From positions 228,643-292,642 of the forward strand of contig NZ_JAHSTU010000010.1 of the NCBI RefSeq assembly GCF_019145495.1: DNA of 64,000 nt, written 5' to 3'. Each line of letters opens with the position of its first letter. Positions within the stretch are counted from its first letter, which is position 1. The stretch comes from Pseudomonas azerbaijanoccidentalis (lineage in GTDB: Bacteria > Pseudomonadota > Gammaproteobacteria > Pseudomonadales > Pseudomonadaceae). The notes beneath the pieces were generated by a model. That model saw only the letters and a list, made by a program, of their open reading frames with translations, ran no database searches and was not told the origin of the DNA. The position numbers and the translations under genes were made by a program. This document shows, piece after piece, positions 25,629-33,936 of this stretch.

Positions 25629-28463
25629 TTGGACAAGATCCTGATTCGTGGGGCTCGAACCCACAACCTGAAGAATATCGACCTGACCCTGCCACGGGAC
25701 AAGCTGATCGTCATCACCGGCCTCTCGGGCTCCGGCAAGTCGTCCCTGGCTTTCGACACCTTGTACGCCGAAGGTCAGCGCCGCTACGTCGAGTCGCTGT
25801 CGGCCTATGCCCGCCAGTTCCTGTCGATGATGGAAAAACCCGACGTCGACACCATTGAAGGCTTGTCGCCGGCGATCTCCATCGAACAGAAGTCGACCTC
25901 GCACAACCCGCGTTCGACCGTCGGCACCATTACCGAAATCTACGACTACCTACGCCTGCTTTATGCACGCGTGGGCATTCCGCGCTGCCCGGACCACGAC
26001 ATTCCGCTGGAAGCGCAGACCGTCAGCCAGATGGTCGATCTGGTCCTGGCCCAACCGGAGGGCAGCAAGCTGATGCTGCTGGCCCCGGTGATCCGCGAGC
26101 GCAAAGGCGAACACCTGTCGGTCTTTGAAGAGCTGCGCGCCCAGGGCTTTGTGCGTGCCCGGATCAACGGCAAGCTGTATGAGCTGGACGAAGCGCCCAA
26201 GCTCGACAAACAGAAGAAGCACACTATTGATGTCGTGGTCGACCGCTTCAAGGTCCGCGCCGACCTCCAACAGCGTCTGGCCGAATCCTTCGAGACCGCA
26301 CTGAAGCTAGCGGACGGCATTGCCCTGGTGGCACCAATGGACGACGAGCCCGGCGAAGAGATGATCTTCTCCGCACGCTTCGCCTGCCCGATTTGCGGTC
26401 ACGCCATCAGCGAACTCGAACCGAAACTGTTTTCCTTCAACAACCCGGCCGGCGCTTGCCCGACCTGCGATGGCCTGGGCGTGAAGCAATTCTTCGACAT
26501 CAAGCGCCTCGTCAATGGCGAGCTAACGCTTGCCGAAGGTGCGATTCGCGGCTGGGACCGGCGCAACGTCTATTACTTCCAGATGCTCGGGTCGCTGGCA
26601 TCCCACTACAAATTCAGCCTGGAAGTACCGTTCAACGAACTGCCAGCCGATCAGCAGAAATTCATCCTGCACGGCAGCGGCTCGCAAAACGTCGATTTCA
26701 AATACCTGAACGACCGTGGCGACATCGTCAAACGTTCGCATCCGTTCGAAGGCATCGTGCCGAACCTGGAGCGCCGCTACCGCGAAACCGAATCGGCATC
26801 GGTGCGCGAAGAACTGGCCAAGTTCCTCAGTACCCAGTCGTGCCCGGACTGCCGCGGCACCCGTTTGCGTCGTGAAGCGCGGCATGTATGGGTCGGTGAG
26901 AAAACCTTGCCGGCGGTCACCAATTTGCCGATCGGCGATGCCTGCGATTATTTCGGCGGGCTGAAACTGACCGGCCGTCGCGGGGAAATCGCTGACAAGA
27001 TTCTCAAGGAAATCCGCGAACGCCTGCAGTTCCTGGTCAACGTCGGTCTCGACTACCTGTCGCTGGACCGCAGTGCCGACACCCTGTCCGGTGGCGAAGC
27101 TCAGCGTATTCGTCTGGCGAGCCAGATTGGCGCCGGCCTGGTAGGCGTCCTGTACATCCTCGACGAACCCTCGATCGGTCTGCATCAGCGCGACAACGAC
27201 CGTTTGCTCGGTACCCTCAAGCACCTGCGTGATATCGGCAACACAGTAATCGTCGTCGAGCACGACGAAGATGCGATCCGTCTGGCCGACTACGTGGTGG
27301 ATATCGGCCCGGGCGCAGGCGTCCATGGCGGCCATATCGTTGCCGAAGGTACGCCGGCCGAAGTCATGGCTCACCCTGACTCCCTGACCGGCAAGTACCT
27401 GTCGGGCCGGGTGAAAATCGAAGTGCCCGCCAAACGCACACCGCGCAACAAGAAGCTGTCGTTGTCGCTCAAGGGCGCACGTGGCAACAACCTGCGCAAT
27501 GTCGATCTGGAAATTCCGATCGGCCTGCTGACCTGCGTCACCGGCGTGTCCGGCTCGGGTAAGTCAACGCTGATCAACAACACGCTCTTCCCGTTAAGCG
27601 CTACCGCTCTGAATGGCGCGACAACGCTGGAAGCCGCCGCTCATGACAGCATCAAGGGCCTGGAGCATCTGGACAAGGTCGTCGACATCGACCAGAGCCC
27701 GATTGGCCGTACGCCGCGCTCCAACCCGGCAACCTACACCGGCTTGTTCACACCGATTCGCGAACTGTTCGCCGGCGTGCCGGAATCACGTTCACGGGGT
27801 TATGGCCCGGGGCGTTTCTCGTTCAACGTCAAGGGCGGCCGCTGCGAAGCCTGCCAGGGCGATGGCTTGATCAAGGTAGAAATGCACTTTCTGCCCGACA
27901 TCTATGTGCCTTGCGATGTGTGCAAGAGCAAGCGCTACAACCGTGAAACCCTTGAAATCAAATACAAGGGCAAGAGCATCCATGAAACCCTTGAGATGAC
28001 CATCGAGGAAGCACGTGAGTTCTTCGACGCGGTTCCGGCTCTGGCGCGCAAGCTGCAAACGTTGATGGACGTCGGGTTGTCGTACATCAAGCTGGGACAA
28101 TCGGCGACCACCCTGTCCGGTGGTGAGGCACAGCGGGTCAAACTCTCCCGCGAGCTCTCCAAGCGCGATACCGGCAAGACCCTGTACATCCTCGACGAGC
28201 CGACCACCGGCCTGCACTTCGCGGACATCCAGCAACTGCTGGACGTGTTGCATCGCCTGCGTGACCACGGCAACACCGTGGTAGTGATCGAACACAACCT
28301 GGACGTGATCAAGACCGCCGACTGGCTGGTCGATCTGGGGCCGGAGGGCGGTTCCAAGGGCGGCCAGATCATTGCAGTTGGGACACCGGAAGAAGTCGCC
28401 GAGATGAAGCAGTCTCATACGGGTTATTACCTGAAACCGCTGTTGGAGCGGGATCGGGCTTAA
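25629..28463 (+). CDS. uvrA: Excinuclease ABC subunit A
   Basis: DNA damage-recognition ATPase of nucleotide excision repair, 944 residues, working with UvrB. Two ABC modules are seen: Walker A GLSGSGKS at 31-38 and GVSGSGKST near 639-647, and signatures LSGGEAQR in both halves. Zinc modules include CPICG...CPTC near 255-285 and CEACQGDG...CDVC near 740-770. I start it at TTG 25629 (LDKILIRGARTHNL), because the frame upstream is not conserved. A possible -10 TATACT lies at 25589-25594. I see no LexA-type box upstream. Confidence 0.96.
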   Translation: MDKILIRGARTHNLKNIDLTLPRDKLIVITGLSGSGKSSLAFDTLYAEGQRRYVESLSAYARQFLSMMEKPDVDTIEGLSPAISIEQKSTSHNPRSTVGTITEIYDYLRLLYARVGIPRCPDHDIPLEAQTVSQMVDLVLAQPEGSKLMLLAPVIRERKGEHLSVFEELRAQGFVRARINGKLYELDEAPKLDKQKKHTIDVVVDRFKVRADLQQRLAESFETALKLADGIALVAPMDDEPGEEMIFSARFACPICGHAISELEPKLFSFNNPAGACPTCDGLGVKQFFDIKRLVNGELTLAEGAIRGWDRRNVYYFQMLGSLASHYKFSLEVPFNELPADQQKFILHGSGSQNVDFKYLNDRGDIVKRSHPFEGIVPNLERRYRETESASVREELAKFLSTQSCPDCRGTRLRREARHVWVGEKTLPAVTNLPIGDACDYFGGLKLTGRRGEIADKILKEIRERLQFLVNVGLDYLSLDRSADTLSGGEAQRIRLASQIGAGLVGVLYILDEPSIGLHQRDNDRLLGTLKHLRDIGNTVIVVEHDEDAIRLADYVVDIGPGAGVHGGHIVAEGTPAEVMAHPDSLTGKYLSGRVKIEVPAKRTPRNKKLSLSLKGARGNNLRNVDLEIPIGLLTCVTGVSGSGKSTLINNTLFPLSATALNGATTLEAAAHDSIKGLEHLDKVVDIDQSPIGRTPRSNPATYTGLFTPIRELFAGVPESRSRGYGPGRFSFNVKGGRCEACQGDGLIKVEMHFLPDIYVPCDVCKSKRYNRETLEIKYKGKSIHETLEMTIEEAREFFDAVPALARKLQTLMDVGLSYIKLGQSATTLSGGEAQRVKLSRELSKRDTGKTLYILDEPTTGLHFADIQQLLDVLHRLRDHGNTVVVIEHNLDVIKTADWLVDLGPEGGSKGGQIIAVGTPEEVAEMKQSHTGYYLKPLLERDRA

Positions 28464-28474
28464 CCGGCTCCATG

Positions 28475-28514
28475 AAAAAGCCCCTGTCACTTCATCAGTG
28501 ACAGGGGCTTTTTT
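28475..28514. terminator. Bidirectional intrinsic terminator between uvrA and ftnA
   Basis: The stem GCCCCTGTCACT (28480-28491) pairs with 28497-28508 around a 5-base loop, flanked by A5 on the left and T6 on the right. It serves both convergent genes. Confidence 0.92.
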
Positions 28515-28527
28515 GTATCTGCTGCAA

Positions 28528-28992
28528 TCAGGTGTGAGATTGCAGGTAGTTCTCAAGACCGATCAGCTTGATCAGGCCCAACTGCTTCTCCAGCCAGTAG
28601 GTATGATCTTCTTCAGTGTCATTGAGCTGAACACGTAGAATTTCACGGCTGACGTAGTCGTTGTGCTGCTCGCAGAGTTCAATGCCTTTGCACAATGCCG
28701 CACGGACTTTGTACTCAAGACGCAGATCCGCTTCGAGCATCTCCGGTACGGTGGTGCCGACATCCAGATCGTCGGGACGCATGCGCGGTGTGCCTTCAAG
28801 CATCAGGATCCGACGCATCAAAGCATCGGCGTGCCCTGCTTCTTCTTCCATCTCGTGGTTGATACGTTCGTAGAGCTTGGTGAAACCCCAGTCCTCATAC
28901 ATCCGCGAATGGACGAAATATTGATCACGCGCGGCCAATTCGCCGGTCAGCAACGTGTTGAGGTAATCGATAACGTCTGGGTGGCCTTGCAT
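28528..28992 (-). CDS. ftnA: Bacterial ferritin FtnA (annotated BfrA in older genomes)
   Basis: Iron-storage subunit of 154 residues that assembles into a 24-mer. Ferroxidase ligands E18, E51 and H54 are present. The position of the heme-binding Met52 of bacterioferritin is alanine here (EEEAGHAD), so it should not bind heme and is better called ferritin than bacterioferritin. It matches P. aeruginosa PA4235 in sequence and neighbourhood. I start at ATG 28992 (MQGHPDVIDYL). It lies downstream of katA on the same strand, separated by an intrinsic terminator, so it likely has its own promoter. Confidence 0.93.
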   Translation of the reverse strand: MQGHPDVIDYLNTLLTGELAARDQYFVHSRMYEDWGFTKLYERINHEMEEEAGHADALMRRILMLEGTPRMRPDDLDVGTTVPEMLEADLRLEYKVRAALCKGIELCEQHNDYVSREILRVQLNDTEEDHTYWLEKQLGLIKLIGLENYLQSHT

Positions 28993-29103
28993 CGCCCTAC
29001 ATCTCCCTGCTTTAAAGTCTGTAGTTTGAACCAACCCGCCCATAACGTCACTCGCCAGACGCAATAAAAGCGAAGATATTCTGAGAAAAGCAGCTGAAAT
29101 AAC

Positions 29104-29130
29104 GCAAAAACCGCCCAAATAAGGGCGGTT
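29104..29130 (-). terminator. Intrinsic terminator of katA
   Basis: AACCGCCC (29109-29116) pairs with GGGCGGTT (29123-29130) around a 6-base loop. In the minus direction it is followed by TTTTTGCG. It lies 11 bases past the katA stop. Confidence 0.85.
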
Positions 29131-29141
29131 CTGCTTCTCAT

Positions 29142-30596
29142 TTAGACTTCGTTAAGCTGTACGTTGAGCCGCTTTGCGATTGCTTCTCCATACGCCGGAT
29201 CGGCCTTGAAGAAATGCTGCAACTGACGATCAACCACGTCACTCGACACACCTGCCATGGCTCCAGCAATGTTGCTGACCAACAAGTTCTTCTGTTCATC
29301 GCTCATCAGACGGAACAGAGCACCGGCGTGGCTGTAGTAGTCGGTGTCCTCACGGTGATCGTAACGATCGGCAGCGCCGCTCAGTGCCAACGCGGGCTCC
29401 GCATAACGAGGCGCCTGTTTAGGCGACTCAACGTAGCTGTTTGGCTCGTAGTTCGGAGCTGCACCGCCATTGCTACCAAAAGCCATCGAGCCATCGCGCT
29501 GGTAGGTGTTTACCGGACTGCGCGGTGCATTCACCGGCAACTGCTGATGATTGGTGCCGACACGGTAGCGATGCGCATCCGCATAGGCGAATACACGACC
29601 TTGCAGCATGCGATCCGGCGACAGGCCAACACCCGGCACCATGTTGCTAGGGCCGAAAGCCGCTTGCTCCACTTCAGCAAAATAATTGAGCGGGTTGCGA
29701 TTGAGCTCCAGCTCGCCGACTTCGATCAGCGGAAACTCTTTCTGCGACCAGGTTTTGGTGACATCAAACGGGTTTTCATAATGAGCGGCAGCCTGATCTT
29801 CCGTCATGATCTGGATGCACACACGCCATTTCGGGAAGTCGCCGCGCTCGATAGCCTCAAACAGGTCACGCTGAGCGTAATCCGGATCAGTCCCCGCCAG
29901 ACGCGCGGCATCGGCCGGTGCCAGGTTCTTGATGCCCTGCTGGGTCTTGTAGTGCCACTTCACCCAATGACGCTCACCGCCGGCACTGATGAGGCTATAG
30001 GTGTGGCTACCGAAGCCGTGCATGTGACGGTAACCATCGGGGATGCCGCGATCCGAAAACAGGATGGTGACCTGGTGCAGCGCCTCTGGAGAATGCGACC
30101 AGAAATCCCACATCGCCTGAGCGCTTTTGAGATTGCTCTGCGGCAGACGTTTTTGAGTGTGGATAAAGTCCGGGAATTTCAGCGGATCACGAATGAAGAA
30201 CACAGGCGTATTGTTGCCAACAATGTCCCAATTACCTTCTTCGGTGTAGAACTTCAGGGCGAAGCCGCGTGGGTCTCGCTCAGTGTCAGCCGAACCACGC
30301 TCACCACCCACGGTGGAGAAACGCAGAAACGTCGGAGTCTGCTTGCCAACAGCCTCGAACAGCTTGGCGCTGGTGTACTGAGTGATATCGCGCGTCACCG
30401 TGAACGTACCGTACGCGCCCGAGCCTTTCGCGTGAACGCGGCGCTCTGGAATGTTTTCGCGGTTGAAGTGGGCGAGCTTCTCGATCAGGTGGAAGTCGTC
30501 GAGCAGCAGCGGGCCACGAGGGCCAGCGGAACGGGAATTCTGGTTATCGGCGACAGGAGCGCCACCGGCGGTGGTAAGCGTTTTATTTTGGCTCAT
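29142..30596 (-). CDS. katA: Monofunctional heme catalase KatA
   Basis: Small-subunit (clade 3) catalase of 484 residues that destroys hydrogen peroxide in the cytoplasm. Active-site H55 (RRVHAKGSGAYG) and N128 (DIVGNNTPVFF) are visible, and the proximal heme tyrosine sits in RVFAYADAHRYR near 338. The C-terminal domain is short, as expected for clade 3. I use ATG 30596 (MSQNKTLTTAGG), with GGAAGAG just upstream. It lies between rplQ and ftnA as in P. aeruginosa. The 197-base gap to rplQ should hold its promoter. I could not identify a full OxyR motif there. Confidence 0.95.
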   Translation of the reverse strand: MSQNKTLTTAGGAPVADNQNSRSAGPRGPLLLDDFHLIEKLAHFNRENIPERRVHAKGSGAYGTFTVTRDITQYTSAKLFEAVGKQTPTFLRFSTVGGERGSADTERDPRGFALKFYTEEGNWDIVGNNTPVFFIRDPLKFPDFIHTQKRLPQSNLKSAQAMWDFWSHSPEALHQVTILFSDRGIPDGYRHMHGFGSHTYSLISAGGERHWVKWHYKTQQGIKNLAPADAARLAGTDPDYAQRDLFEAIERGDFPKWRVCIQIMTEDQAAAHYENPFDVTKTWSQKEFPLIEVGELELNRNPLNYFAEVEQAAFGPSNMVPGVGLSPDRMLQGRVFAYADAHRYRVGTNHQQLPVNAPRSPVNTYQRDGSMAFGSNGGAAPNYEPNSYVESPKQAPRYAEPALALSGAADRYDHREDTDYYSHAGALFRLMSDEQKNLLVSNIAGAMAGVSSDVVDRQLQHFFKADPAYGEAIAKRLNVQLNEV

Positions 30597-30741
30597 GCGA
30601 TCTCTTCCTTTGTCAGTCTTGAACTGCCGGCTAAGCGGCTGAAAGGAAGTATTGATGATCGAGATGACATCTTCTAATTCATTGACTGATGCCAATCGAT
30701 AGAAAAAACCTAATCAAACCTTTGCTTCATCACTTTTCGAA

Positions 30742-30772
30742 CAGACACAAAAAACCGGGCACTAGGCCCGGT
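30742..30772 (-). terminator. Intrinsic terminator of the alpha operon (after rplQ)
   Basis: ACCGGGC (30754-30760) pairs with GCCCGGT (30766-30772) around a 5-base loop. On the minus strand it is followed by six T residues and TTTTTTGTGT. It ends the ribosomal cluster 22 bases after rplQ. Confidence 0.88.
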
Positions 30773-30793
30773 CCTTTGTTTCAGACTGACGTC

Positions 30794-31180
30794 TTACTCG
30801 GCGGATACAGCTTCGCCAGCAGTAGCACGATCAACCAACTCGACGTACGCCATAGGCGCGTTGTCGCCAGCGCGGAAACCGCACTTGAGGATGCGCAGGT
30901 AGCCACCCTCACGGGTAGCGTAACGCTTGCCCAGGTCGTTGAAGAGCTTACCAACGATAGCTTTCGAACGAGTACGGTCGAAAGCCAGACGACGGTTAGC
31001 AACACTGTCTGTCTTAGCCAAAGTGATCAGCGGCTCAGCAACGCGGCGCAGTTCTTTAGCTTTTGGCAGAGTAGTTTTGATCAGCTCGTGCTCGAACAGC
31101 GACACCGCCATGTTTTGGAACATGGCCTTGCGGTGCGAGCTGGTGCGGCTGAGGTGACGACCACTTTTACGATGACGCAT
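30794..31180 (-). CDS. rplQ: 50S ribosomal protein L17
   Basis: Large-subunit protein of 128 residues near the exit of the nascent-chain tunnel. The start MRHRKSGRHLSRTSSHR and the AEPLITLAK segment are diagnostic. It is last in the alpha operon (rpsM-rpsK-rpsD-rpoA-rplQ), 42 bases after rpoA and followed by a strong terminator. The C-terminal 10 residues are acidic and variable, as in other gammaproteobacteria. Confidence 0.98.
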   Translation of the reverse strand: MRHRKSGRHLSRTSSHRKAMFQNMAVSLFEHELIKTTLPKAKELRRVAEPLITLAKTDSVANRRLAFDRTRSKAIVGKLFNDLGKRYATREGGYLRILKCGFRAGDNAPMAYVELVDRATAGEAVSAE

Positions 31181-31222
31181 GGTTCATTCCTTACCAAACA
31201 CTACGTTCGGTGATTACGACGA

Positions 31223-32224
31223 TCAGGCAGTCGCCTTGTCGTCCTTCTTAAGACTTGCAGGCGGCCAGTTGTCGAGGCGCATGCCGAGGGACAGACCGCG
31301 GGAGGCCAGAACGTCCTTGATTTCAGTCAAGGATTTCTTGCCCAGGTTCGGAGTCTTCAACAGTTCTACTTCGGTACGCTGAATCAGGTCGCCGATGTAG
31401 TAAATGTTTTCCGCCTTAAGGCAGTTAGCCGAACGTACAGTCAGTTCCAGATCGTCAACCGGGCGAAGCAGGATCGGATCGATCTCGTCTTCCTGCTCGA
31501 TAACCACTGGCTCACTGTCACCTTTGAGGTCGACGAACGCAGCCAACTGCTGTTGCAGGATGGTTGCAGCACGACGGATAGCCTCTTCCGGGTCCAGAGT
31601 ACCGTTGGTTTCCAGATCAATAACCAGCTTGTCCAGGTTAGTACGCTGCTCGACACGGGCGTTTTCCACCACGTAAGCGATACGGCGAACCGGGCTGAAC
31701 GAAGAGTCAAGCTGCAAGCGACCGATGCTGCGGCTTTCGTCTTCATCGCTCTGACGCGAGTCGGCTGGTTCATAACCACGACCACGAGCTACTACGAGCT
31801 TCATGTTCAGGGCGCCGTTAGACGCCAGGTTAGCGATTACGTGATCGGGGTTAACGATCTCGACATCATGATCCAGCTGAATATCGGCAGCGGTAACCAC
31901 CCCCGAACCCTTCTTCGACAAGGTCAGCGTAACTTCGTCACGGCCGTGCAGCTTGATAGCCAGACCTTTAAGGTTCAACAGGATTTCAATTACGTCTTCC
32001 TGTACACCTTCGATGGCGCTGTACTCGTGGAGCACACCGTCAATCTCGGCCTCGACAACTGCACAGCCAGGCATTGAGGACAACAGGATGCGGCGCAGCG
32101 CGTTGCCCAGGGTGTGGCCAAAACCACGCTCGAGAGGCTCGAGAGTGATCTTGGCGCGGGTTGGACTGACAACCTGCACATCAATGTGGCGGGGTGTCAG
32201 GAACTCATTTACCGAAATCTGCAT
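31223..32224 (-). CDS. rpoA: RNA polymerase alpha subunit
   Basis: Assembly platform of RNA polymerase, 333 residues. The N-terminal dimerisation domain (about 1-235) contains GFGHTLGNALRRILLSSMPG. After a flexible linker, the C-terminal domain (about 250-325) contains the DNA and activator contact segment RSANCLKAENI and the NLGKKSLTEIKDVLASRG helices. It lies 22 bases after rpsD. Placement within a ribosomal operon couples polymerase and ribosome supply. Confidence 0.99.
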   Translation of the reverse strand: MQISVNEFLTPRHIDVQVVSPTRAKITLEPLERGFGHTLGNALRRILLSSMPGCAVVEAEIDGVLHEYSAIEGVQEDVIEILLNLKGLAIKLHGRDEVTLTLSKKGSGVVTAADIQLDHDVEIVNPDHVIANLASNGALNMKLVVARGRGYEPADSRQSDEDESRSIGRLQLDSSFSPVRRIAYVVENARVEQRTNLDKLVIDLETNGTLDPEEAIRRAATILQQQLAAFVDLKGDSEPVVIEQEDEIDPILLRPVDDLELTVRSANCLKAENIYYIGDLIQRTEVELLKTPNLGKKSLTEIKDVLASRGLSLGMRLDNWPPASLKKDDKATA

Positions 32225-32246
32225 GGATGCACCTATTTTCTAGCCC

Positions 32247-32867
32247 TTACTTGGAGTAGAGCTCGACAATCAGGCTTTCGTTGATGTCGGCGGACAGATC
32301 ACTGCGAGCTGGAACGTTCTTGAAAACGCCCGACTTCTTCTCAGTGTCTACTTCTACCCATTCTACGCGGCCACGTTGGGCACACAGATCGAGAGCTTGG
32401 ACAATGCGAAGTTGGTTTTTTGCTTTCTCGCGAACAGCGACCACGTCACCAGCACGAACCTGGTAGGACGGAACGTTAACGGTCTGACCGTTTACGCTGA
32501 TCGACTTGTGCGATACCAGCTGACGGGATTCGGCACGAGTCGAACCAAAGCCCATACGGTATACAACGTTGTCCAGACGGCATTCGAGCAGTTGCAGCAG
32601 GTTTTCACCGGTTGCACCTTTCTTGCCAGCAGCTTCTTTGTAGTAGCCGCTGAATTGACGCTCGAGAACGCCGTAGATACGACGGACCTTCTGCTTTTCA
32701 CGCAGTTGGGTGCCGTAGTCGGACTGGCGACCGCGGCGTTGGCCGTGGATACCAGGTGCTGCTTCAATGTTGCACTTCGATTCGATCGCGCGCACGCCGC
32801 TCTTCAGGAAGAGATCGGTGCCTTCGCGACGAGCGAGTTTGCATTTTGGACCAATGTAACGAGCCAT
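32247..32867 (-). CDS. rpsD: 30S ribosomal protein S4
   Basis: Primary 16S rRNA binding protein of 206 residues. It starts ARYIGPKCKLARREG and has a central S4 RNA-binding domain (about 96-156, RLDNVVYRMGFGSTRAESRQLVSH within it). In E. coli S4 represses the alpha operon by binding its leader. Two N-terminal cysteines (C9, C32) remain of the four-cysteine zinc knuckle found in other bacteria. Confidence 0.98.
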   Translation of the reverse strand: MARYIGPKCKLARREGTDLFLKSGVRAIESKCNIEAAPGIHGQRRGRQSDYGTQLREKQKVRRIYGVLERQFSGYYKEAAGKKGATGENLLQLLECRLDNVVYRMGFGSTRAESRQLVSHKSISVNGQTVNVPSYQVRAGDVVAVREKAKNQLRIVQALDLCAQRGRVEWVEVDTEKKSGVFKNVPARSDLSADINESLIVELYSK

Positions 32868-32885
32868 TCTTTACAATCTCCTGGA

Positions 32886-33275
32886 TTACACGCGGCGCTT
32901 CTTCGGCGGACGGCACCCGTTGTGCGGGATTGGCGTCACGTCGGTGATGCTGGCGATCTTGTAGCCACAGCCGTTCAAAGCGCGGACTGCGGATTCACGA
33001 CCTGGACCTGGACCTTTGACGTTAACGTCGAGGTTTTTCAGGCCGTATTCCAGCGCAGCTTGACCAGCACGTTCAGCAGCTACTTGAGCAGCAAACGGGG
33101 TGGACTTGCGGGAACCGCGGAAACCCGAACCACCGGAGGTAGCCCAGGAAAGAGCGTTACCTTGACGGTCGGTAATGGTCACGATGGTGTTGTTAAAAGA
33201 TGCATGGATGTGGGCGATGCCATCAACCACTGTCTTTTTAACTTTTTTACGAGGACGAGCAGCAGGTTTTGCCAT
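32886..33275 (-). CDS. rpsK: 30S ribosomal protein S11
   Basis: Small-subunit platform protein of 129 residues contacting mRNA near the E site. The segments GIAHIHASFNNTIVTITD and TPIPHNGCRPPKKRRV at the C terminus are typical. It lies 18 bases before rpsD and 30 bases after rpsM. Confidence 0.98.
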   Translation of the reverse strand: MAKPAARPRKKVKKTVVDGIAHIHASFNNTIVTITDRQGNALSWATSGGSGFRGSRKSTPFAAQVAAERAGQAALEYGLKNLDVNVKGPGPGRESAVRALNGCGYKIASITDVTPIPHNGCRPPKKRRV

Positions 33276-33305
33276 GATTAAATTCCTGTCGATTCGCTGG
33301 GGCGA

Positions 33306-33662
33306 TTACTTGCGGATCGGCTTACGCGGACCTTTACGGGTACGCGCGTTGGTCTTGGTACGCTGACCGCGTACTGGAAGACCACGACGATGACGCAGAC
33401 CGCGATAGCAACCGAGGTCCATCAAGCGCTTGATTTTCATGTTGATTTCGCGACGCAGGTCACCTTCAGTGGTGAACTTCGCCACTTCGCCACGCAGCTG
33501 TTCAATTTGCTCGTCGCTCAGATCTTTGATCTTTGCTGCTGGGTTTACCCCAGTCTCTGCACAAATTTTCTGTGCAGTAGTGCGACCAACACCATAGATG
33601 TAGGTCAGCGAGATAACAGTATGCTTGTTATCTGGAATGTTAACGCCTGCAATACGGGCCAT
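33306..33662 (-). CDS. rpsM: 30S ribosomal protein S13
   Basis: Head protein of the small subunit, 118 residues, bridging to the large subunit and touching P-site tRNA through its basic tail (RTKTNARTRKGPRKPIRK at the end). The start is ARIAGVNIPDNK. It is first in the alpha operon, about 53 bases after the predicted transcription start at the promoter 33722-33750. Confidence 0.98.
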   Translation of the reverse strand: MARIAGVNIPDNKHTVISLTYIYGVGRTTAQKICAETGVNPAAKIKDLSDEQIEQLRGEVAKFTTEGDLRREINMKIKRLMDLGCYRGLRHRRGLPVRGQRTKTNARTRKGPRKPIRK

Positions 33663-33721
33663 TCAGTGGGACTCCAATTGACAGCTACCTACGCCCCGGA
33701 AGCCAAGAAATAGGGCGCGAG

Positions 33722-33750
33722 ATAATATCGCTGTAATAACAAATAATCAA
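33722..33750 (-). promoter_or_regulatory. Alpha operon promoter
   Basis: On the minus strand, TTGATT (33745-33750), a 17-base spacer and TATTAT (33722-33727) are followed by a GC-rich discriminator CTCGCGCCC, a feature of stringently controlled promoters. The start would be near 33715. The -35 lies inside the T-rich tail of the upstream hairpin. Confidence 0.75.
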
Positions 33751-33774
33751 CCCGGTAGCGCACTAGCTACCGGG
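33751..33774 (-). terminator. Hairpin/terminator at the spc-alpha operon boundary
   Basis: CCCGGTAGC (33751-33759) pairs with GCTACCGGG (33766-33774) around 6 bases. In the minus direction it is followed by TTGATTATTTGTTATT. It lies 18 bases after rpmJ and should end or weaken spc operon transcription. Confidence 0.75.
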
Positions 33775-33792
33775 CTTGAAGCACAATCACAC

Positions 33793-33909
33793 TCAGCCTT
33801 GGCGCTGTTTGTGACGCGGTTCCGCGCTGCAAATTACTCGAACAACACCTTCGCGGCGAATAATCTTGCAGTTACGGCACAGCTTTTTCACCGATGCACG
33901 AACTTTCAT
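33793..33909 (-). CDS. rpmJ: 50S ribosomal protein L36, zinc (C+) form
   Basis: Last gene of the spc operon, a 38-residue protein too short for usual ORF lists. It begins [11 protein letters not shown] and ends RHKQRQG. C11, C14, C27 and H33 form the zinc ribbon, so this is the zinc-requiring paralogue; a zinc-free copy, if any, is not in this window. It lies 27 bases after secY. Confidence 0.96.
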
Positions 33910-33936
33910 CACCAACTCCTCGAACCTTATGGGTAC

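Noticed and set aside
30597..30741. OxyR site upstream of katA (ATAG-N7-CTAA near 30697)
   Set aside because: Only one imperfect half-motif is present and its orientation does not fit the gene convincingly.
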